Source of the DNA: Paramacrobiotus metropolitanus
Taxonomy: Eukaryota; Tardigrada; Eutardigrada; Parachela; Macrobiotidae
Reading direction: 5' to 3'
DNA length: 64,000 nucleotides
Assembly: GCF_019649055.1 (NCBI RefSeq)
Contig: NW_026570348.1
Span: forward strand, 124,001-188,000
Both the position numbers and the translations under genes were made by a program. Under the pieces are notes generated by a model. That model saw only the letters and a program-made list of their open reading frames with translations, did no database searches and was not told where the DNA came from. This document shows positions 59,188 to 64,000 of the stretch, piece by piece. How positions within the stretch are numbered: the stretch's first letter is position 1; each line of letters begins with the position of its first letter.

Positions 59188-60047
59188 GTTTTCTTTCTGC
59201 AAAAGAACAAAGATTTTTAAAGCCGTTGAATGTTGAATTTTCGTGAATTTTACAACACGTTATGAAAATCAACTTACTTCGACCTCGAAGAAAAGTCTTT
59301 CGCTAACCCAAGGAAATCTCCCAGCGAAATTGGACGATTCCTGGCGCATAACCTAAACCGTAAAGTATTTTAAAAATAAACACTATCGGGTTGACAGAAA
59401 TCTCGCTACAAATTTAGCATCTGATTCTTATGCGCTTAAAAGGTCAAAGAATTCACTATAAGAGCTAAAAATTCTTAGTAACTTTCGCTATTATTTAAAT
59501 TTAACAAATTAAAGTAACTGCAAAACTTGGAAAAATAATTACTAACCTGACAAATATTTTTGACGCTTTCGTGGATTTGGACACAAGTACCGTACGGTAG
59601 GTCAATGTTCAATCGTCCGGAGATGTATAGGAACACATAGAGCCGTTTTAAATTAACGAGCCGTCGACGAAGTTCTGCAAGGGACAGTAATAAGGTCAAA
59701 CCCTCCAATTGCTTACGACAGACTTGTGAAGGTACTGTATATAATTACTGACGTTTTTATTAGTAGTGGTATTATAAGTATCACAACTATTAAAATTTTT
59801 ACAAACCTGGATTGGGATCGCTTTTCCAGTGGGTATGTGCGTCAATAATCCGCTTTAAAGGACTTTTGAATTCCTTGAGCTCCTCTAACTTCTTCACTTT
59901 CATAGCCAAATCGCGTTCAGCAACGTCTCGATCGTCTGACAGCGAAGTTAGGATTCGATTTTGCGCTGTTTCACGTTCAGTGCGATTCGAATTCAGTCTG
60001 CCCGACCGGCAACCCAGGGGAACAACAGGCGGATGCTGCGATTGCAT
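59188..60047 (-). CDS. Unrecognised multi-exon gene with a 9-nt microexon (partial model)
   Basis: Exons on the minus strand, all phase-compatible: 60047-59807, 59674-59547, 59340-59278 and 59196-59188. Exon 1 from ATG 60047 reads MQSQHPPVVPLGCRSGRLNS, then a charged, coiled-coil-like stretch (RDLAMKVKKLEELKEFKSPL) and RIIDAHTHWKSDPNPG. Exon 2 encodes ELRRRLVNLKRLYVFLYISG and RLNIDLPYGTCVQIHESVKN; exon 3 ESSNFAGRFPWVSERLFFEV; the microexon KEN between AG and GTAAGT. Downstream exons and the stop are not identified. No known domain is recognised. The consistent splicing and the paralogous exon at 56.3-56.5 kb argue that it is or was a real gene. Confidence 0.45.
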
Positions 60048-63000
60048 AGTGTTGATACTGTTAGTTAAGTCGTAAATCGAACTAGGCTGGTTGCCGTATA
60101 TTAGCCGTACAAGATCGCGTACAACACCGGTGAAGTACTCAGTAATGAAGTAACAATGATGAGAGCATAAGTACACACTACACACCGCGCGACTGCTCCT
60201 GTGCAAAAAGGCAAAAGTTGCAACTTGCAAGTGACGATTCGATGCAAGGCAAATTCCAGTGATTCCACAGCTAATATATGTAATATGTGCGAATTGCCCG
60301 ACCATGTACCGGTACCTGGCAGTCTTGTACCAAGCTCACACAGAAAGCAGTTTATTACAAAATTTTTCTGCAAGTGCATACTGCACATTTGATTTTGCGA
60401 TATTATAATCATGTTTTTGCATGATTCTGATTTTGGACCTGTAAGCGCTCTGTGACTCTCGGCTGCTTGCTGGATGTGCCGCAGCACGCGACGCTGCCGC
60501 AGCTCTTTTCTTAATTTGTGCTTTCAGATAGCAGATACCGATGGTGACATCATGCTTTGTAGGATGATTAATCGAAAGTTCGAAACCAATCTTTTCAAGT
60601 TATTTGACTCATATCCAGAGCGCTGACGGAAGACATCCTCTTTCCTTCGTAAAATTTAATTATTTAACTGCAGCGATACAGCGATAAAACTGTTATTTAC
60701 TGAACTGCAGCTTTGAATTGCTTTTTTGAAATTACTAATGTAAACTTAACAAATAGCGCAGTTGAGATATATTGTCGAAATTTCCTCTTGCTGTTCTCCA
60801 CATTGGCTTACACGAAGTGCGTATTATCGTGTTATGGCCCACTATGCAAAAGCATCTGGCATCTACAGCATAATGCCTAATGGTATTCATTCGTACTCCT
60901 TCTCGATCACTATTAAAGACGATTCGTAAAATGTTAGTTACTTACTGTATTTTAAACCGAAGTGTAACACTTCATCTTTCGTAATGATTAAAATGAATGG
61001 ATCCAGAGCCATGTACGTCGGACGAACCATGGGGTGCTTATTTTTTAATAAAGTTTCTGGCACAGATATACATGTTCATTATGCTTTTACACTTAAACAC
61101 TTCAGCAGGAAATTTTCATGCTGCAATAATTAACGTCAACGTTCGTAATTTCATGCAGCACGTTCTGGGATTTCTTTCGAATTTCATCTTTGGTGTGTCA
61201 TCTGTGCGTGACGTAACAATCTGACATAGGTTTCGTGCGTATACGAACTGATTTTTTTAGACCAAGACGAGAGCTCTGGCCCGTTCTCGAAGTATTGGAA
61301 ATTCGTTCCCGAAGGATTGCAGATCAGCGAAATCTACTACTGTAGCCGCTACAGCCGTCAGTGTCACTACAACCGCTACGTCTGTAGACTCTATAACCAG
61401 ATGCAGTTCGGTGAAGGTTATGCTACAAGCGTTAACAATGTAGCGTAACCTTCGCGGAGATGCAGCCGGTTTTGGCGTCGATACCTCCAACGTATTCGTC
61501 CATTTGCATCTCCGCCTAGGTCGGAGGAAACGTTAATCTACCGTGGAAGTTAATTTCGCGATTTCCCAGTTGAACTCTTCTTTCAGCGGAACAAATAAAT
61601 CAAACTGTTCCGTTAAAAGACGAATTTACCCGGAACTCCGCGGAGTCCATGAGGGAATAATTCTCTCCCTTCTGTTTTGCAAAAGACATTCCGAATCGGT
61701 AGTGATGCCTTCCGCCTATTAAAGGAGCTCTTCGACATGCGGAGAGCTGTACGGTAGGTGCGTCACTGCGTGCTGTACTGTACAATATCTATACTATACA
61801 TATCTATAAGAGTAAGAGTATGTTTTCCGGTCTGTAGCTGTTATCCGTAACCCGTTTATTAGACGTATCCGCGTAAAACACCAGCGTAAGTACAAAACGT
61901 GAGCGAAGTACTTAACATCACGAGCTAATTCGGTCGGGGAAAATGTTATGAACAAAATAAGTAATAAAGATCACGGGTTTCCGTAAGTATGTAGATAGTA
62001 AAGTATAGCTGCAGTAAAAGCTTGACACCGTAGTGACCGCACACGTATAAATTGTGTGAAACAGCACTGCGATTCGCTCCGAATGCATTTCAATTTTCGG
62101 ATCGGATTGGACGGATTCTCGTTTAGGATGCGCAGTGCGCGTTGCGCACCATGTATCTGTAGTACAGCACATTCTTCGTACTTTTAGGCATTTGATTTTA
62201 TTCATCTCGCTTTCCTATTGTGCCAGGTGCATCAATGCAGTATCACTAACTAAATTACTACTGAATTTCGATGGTGATCTCGAGTTCGTGGTTAATAAAC
62301 AAGCAAGGTACAGTATTCTGTACGCTCGCAAATGGACGAGTTCAGTACGAATACTGGGTAAGTACTCCAATCACAAACGGGGTTAGCGCTGAAATAATGG
62401 TGTCTTGTCTGAAAGCAAAATTTCCGGTACTATATGATCGCAGTTTATGGGTGAGATGCGATCAGATGTGGGCAGGATCGGACGGAATTCTGTGACCTTT
62501 ACCGCTCAGATGGGCCCGTACCAAGTTTGTGCGGCCTATCCTTACTTTCCGCTCTCACCTGTTAAAAGTCTTAGCAATACCTTCGTCAAAATGTTAAGTA
62601 CTTAACTGGAGCCGATTGGTTGTTAATACTTTTCAGAGCACAGTTGTATTCGGTACGCCCAAGTGCATAGAGAGGGTCATTTGAGCACTGTCTGCCATAA
62701 CTGCACAATGCACAGTTAAAGTTAGCAAGCGACCGTTGCAAACGTATGCTATGCTCCTATATAAGGAACTTGCAAGGCTATGGTTTAAATATGTACTTAT
62801 ATTTATGAGGAAACAAACCCTCCTGTTTATGTTTGCAAGCGTATAAATACTAGAGTAGTACATCTCGCAGATAACAAGCCATTTTTTTCTTTAAGTAAAG
62901 GTTTTCATCAGTCGCTACCACCATTTGCCATCTGGTGATGGAAAACGTAAAGACCTCGTGTTTTTACCAGCTGGTGATAGCGTGATACCATTACGCTTCC

Positions 63001-64000
63001 CGATATCGTATCGCCAGATGGCGAGGTGGTTGATGCCACACAGCTTTCCCTCATAATTACTTGTAACGGTGTAGTTTTCGAAATTACAAGACCAGATTTC
63101 TTCAGAAAATGAAATTATTGAGAAAGAAGGCGTGAGAGTAATCTGCGTCGTAGGATTGTCATGGTTATTAATGGCCAGATTTATTATACGGTCTCTGCGT
63201 AGATTTTCATGGAAAGTGGCTACGAAGCAACATCCAAGCAGACTCGGACATTGCCATGCTACGAGCCGGAGTGTGTTAAATTTCGGTAAGATTTACGGTG
63301 AACCGAGATCACTAATTACAAATCGTTCCAGTTGCACATAGCTGGAGATTAAAATCCAGTGCAAAACTATCAACAGTAAAAAATCTTACCAGAACGAATA
63401 TAAAGCGCTTGGAGAACGGTAACCAGAATTAGGTAAATAAACTGAAAAACACGTCGACGCACACGATTTAGCTTTTCTCACTAAAGACCATTATTCGTGG
63501 TTGGCCTCAAAATGACGACCAACTCAGCTGAGTTCAAATACGACAAACACAATAATGTAACACAGTATAGTAACACAATAATGTAATAATGGTAATGTAA
63601 TACAGTAATAATAGTGTAATACAGTAATGTAGTACGACAGAAACTTCACCGTCACCCGCGCGACCTTTTAGCACGAGTACGTCTACGCACAAAAGCAGGC
63701 AAGTCAAAAACTGGGGAATTGCTGGATACTGGAACTGGAGAAACATGTGGCCCAATTGCATGTAAACCGTTTTCGATGAAGTAATACCGTAGTAATCTTT
63801 ATTCCGGGGAAAGTCTCGTCGTATGAGCCAAGCCAGTTGGGCACCATATTCAGTTTAATTTCAGTGTCAATCGCGGCACTGCGAAATATACTGGCAGCCG
63901 GCAGGTATATATACTGCTGATTGTTGAAAAAAGAAGCTGTACTTTATTAGCAGCTAGTTTAAATTTGGCCATGGTCCTGTTAAATTGTTAATTATGCATG
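60048..64000. other. AT-rich right end without a supported gene
   Basis: Nothing codes convincingly. Structures seen: an inverted pair around 61453-61515 (GCGGAGATGCA / TGCATCTCCGC); a foldback at about 62917-63034 with ACCACC....GCCATCTGG arms; and a GTAATACAGTAATA-like low-complexity run at about 63550-63635. Upstream exons of the minus-strand gene starting at 60047 could lie here but were not recognised. Confidence 0.4.
62917..63034. repeat. About 118-bp foldback element
   Basis: The left arm (TACCACCATTTGCCATCTGG..GAT) and right arm (ATCGCCAGATGGCGAGGTGG) are reverse complements with a few mismatches and a 2-nt indel. About 70 nt lies between them and has its own partial symmetry (CAGCTGG, AGCGTGAT/ATTACGCT). 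Confidence 0.65.

Noticed and set aside
63540-63640. Possible CRISPR-like or regular array
   Set aside because: Only a loose GTAATACAGTAATA low-complexity run with no regular spacers, in a eukaryotic genome.

Overview
The window is nuclear DNA of an animal. Genes are split by short GT-AG introns (about 60 to 550 nt), are AT-rich between exons, and encode metazoan housekeeping proteins. The gene content (a gustatory-receptor-like 7TM protein, GT11 fucosyltransferases, a non-LTR retroelement tail) and compact introns suggest a small-genome invertebrate, probably an ecdysozoan. A tardigrade is plausible, but the sequence alone does not prove it.

Left part (1-12.1 kb) is dense and conserved. It holds the 3' end of VPS39 (+), whose tail is tandemly duplicated; RPS8 (-) with an atypical C-terminus next to that duplication; a DUS4-type tRNA-dihydrouridine synthase (+), divergent from RPS8; a PNRC-like proline-rich protein (+); and KDM8/JMJD5 (-). 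I could rebuild RPS8 (206 aa), DUS4L (336 aa) and KDM8 (422 aa) as exact multiples of three across all introns.

Middle-left (12-25 kb) is accessory or decaying: a broken arylsulfatase carrying a perfect-type palindrome, three short secreted-protein genes, and a frameshifted gustatory-receptor-like gene.

Middle (25.2-38 kb) has two large genes on opposite strands. UGGT (-; the ER folding-sensor glucosyltransferase, seven exons, HVEL retention signal) shows one apparent single-base frameshift. MED15 (+; Mediator tail subunit, ten exons, 733 aa) is complete. A second, partial MED15 copy with three open KIX exons and a ruined fourth exon follows at 38.9-40.4 kb.

Right part (41-50 kb) holds a duplicated pair of GT11 alpha-1,2-fucosyltransferase genes, the first open and the second broken. 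They flank a secreted two-exon beta-sandwich protein and a 51-bp alternating minisatellite with inverted segments. From 50 to 64 kb the sequence is mostly AT-rich and non-coding. It contains an 845-bp inverted-repeat element rich in GAGCGAGC, the C-terminal tail of a retroelement reverse transcriptase, and a small unrecognised minus-strand gene with a diverged paralogous exon 3.5 kb away.

A recurring theme is short, near-perfect palindromes (arms 10-42 nt, often with almost no loop) in introns, pseudogenes and intergenic DNA. I saw no CRISPR array, rRNA or confident tRNA. The genes do not form one pathway. I found no convincing new multi-gene system; the most unusual items are the palindromes, the inverted alternating minisatellite, the KIX-only MED15 duplicate and the changed RPS8 end.
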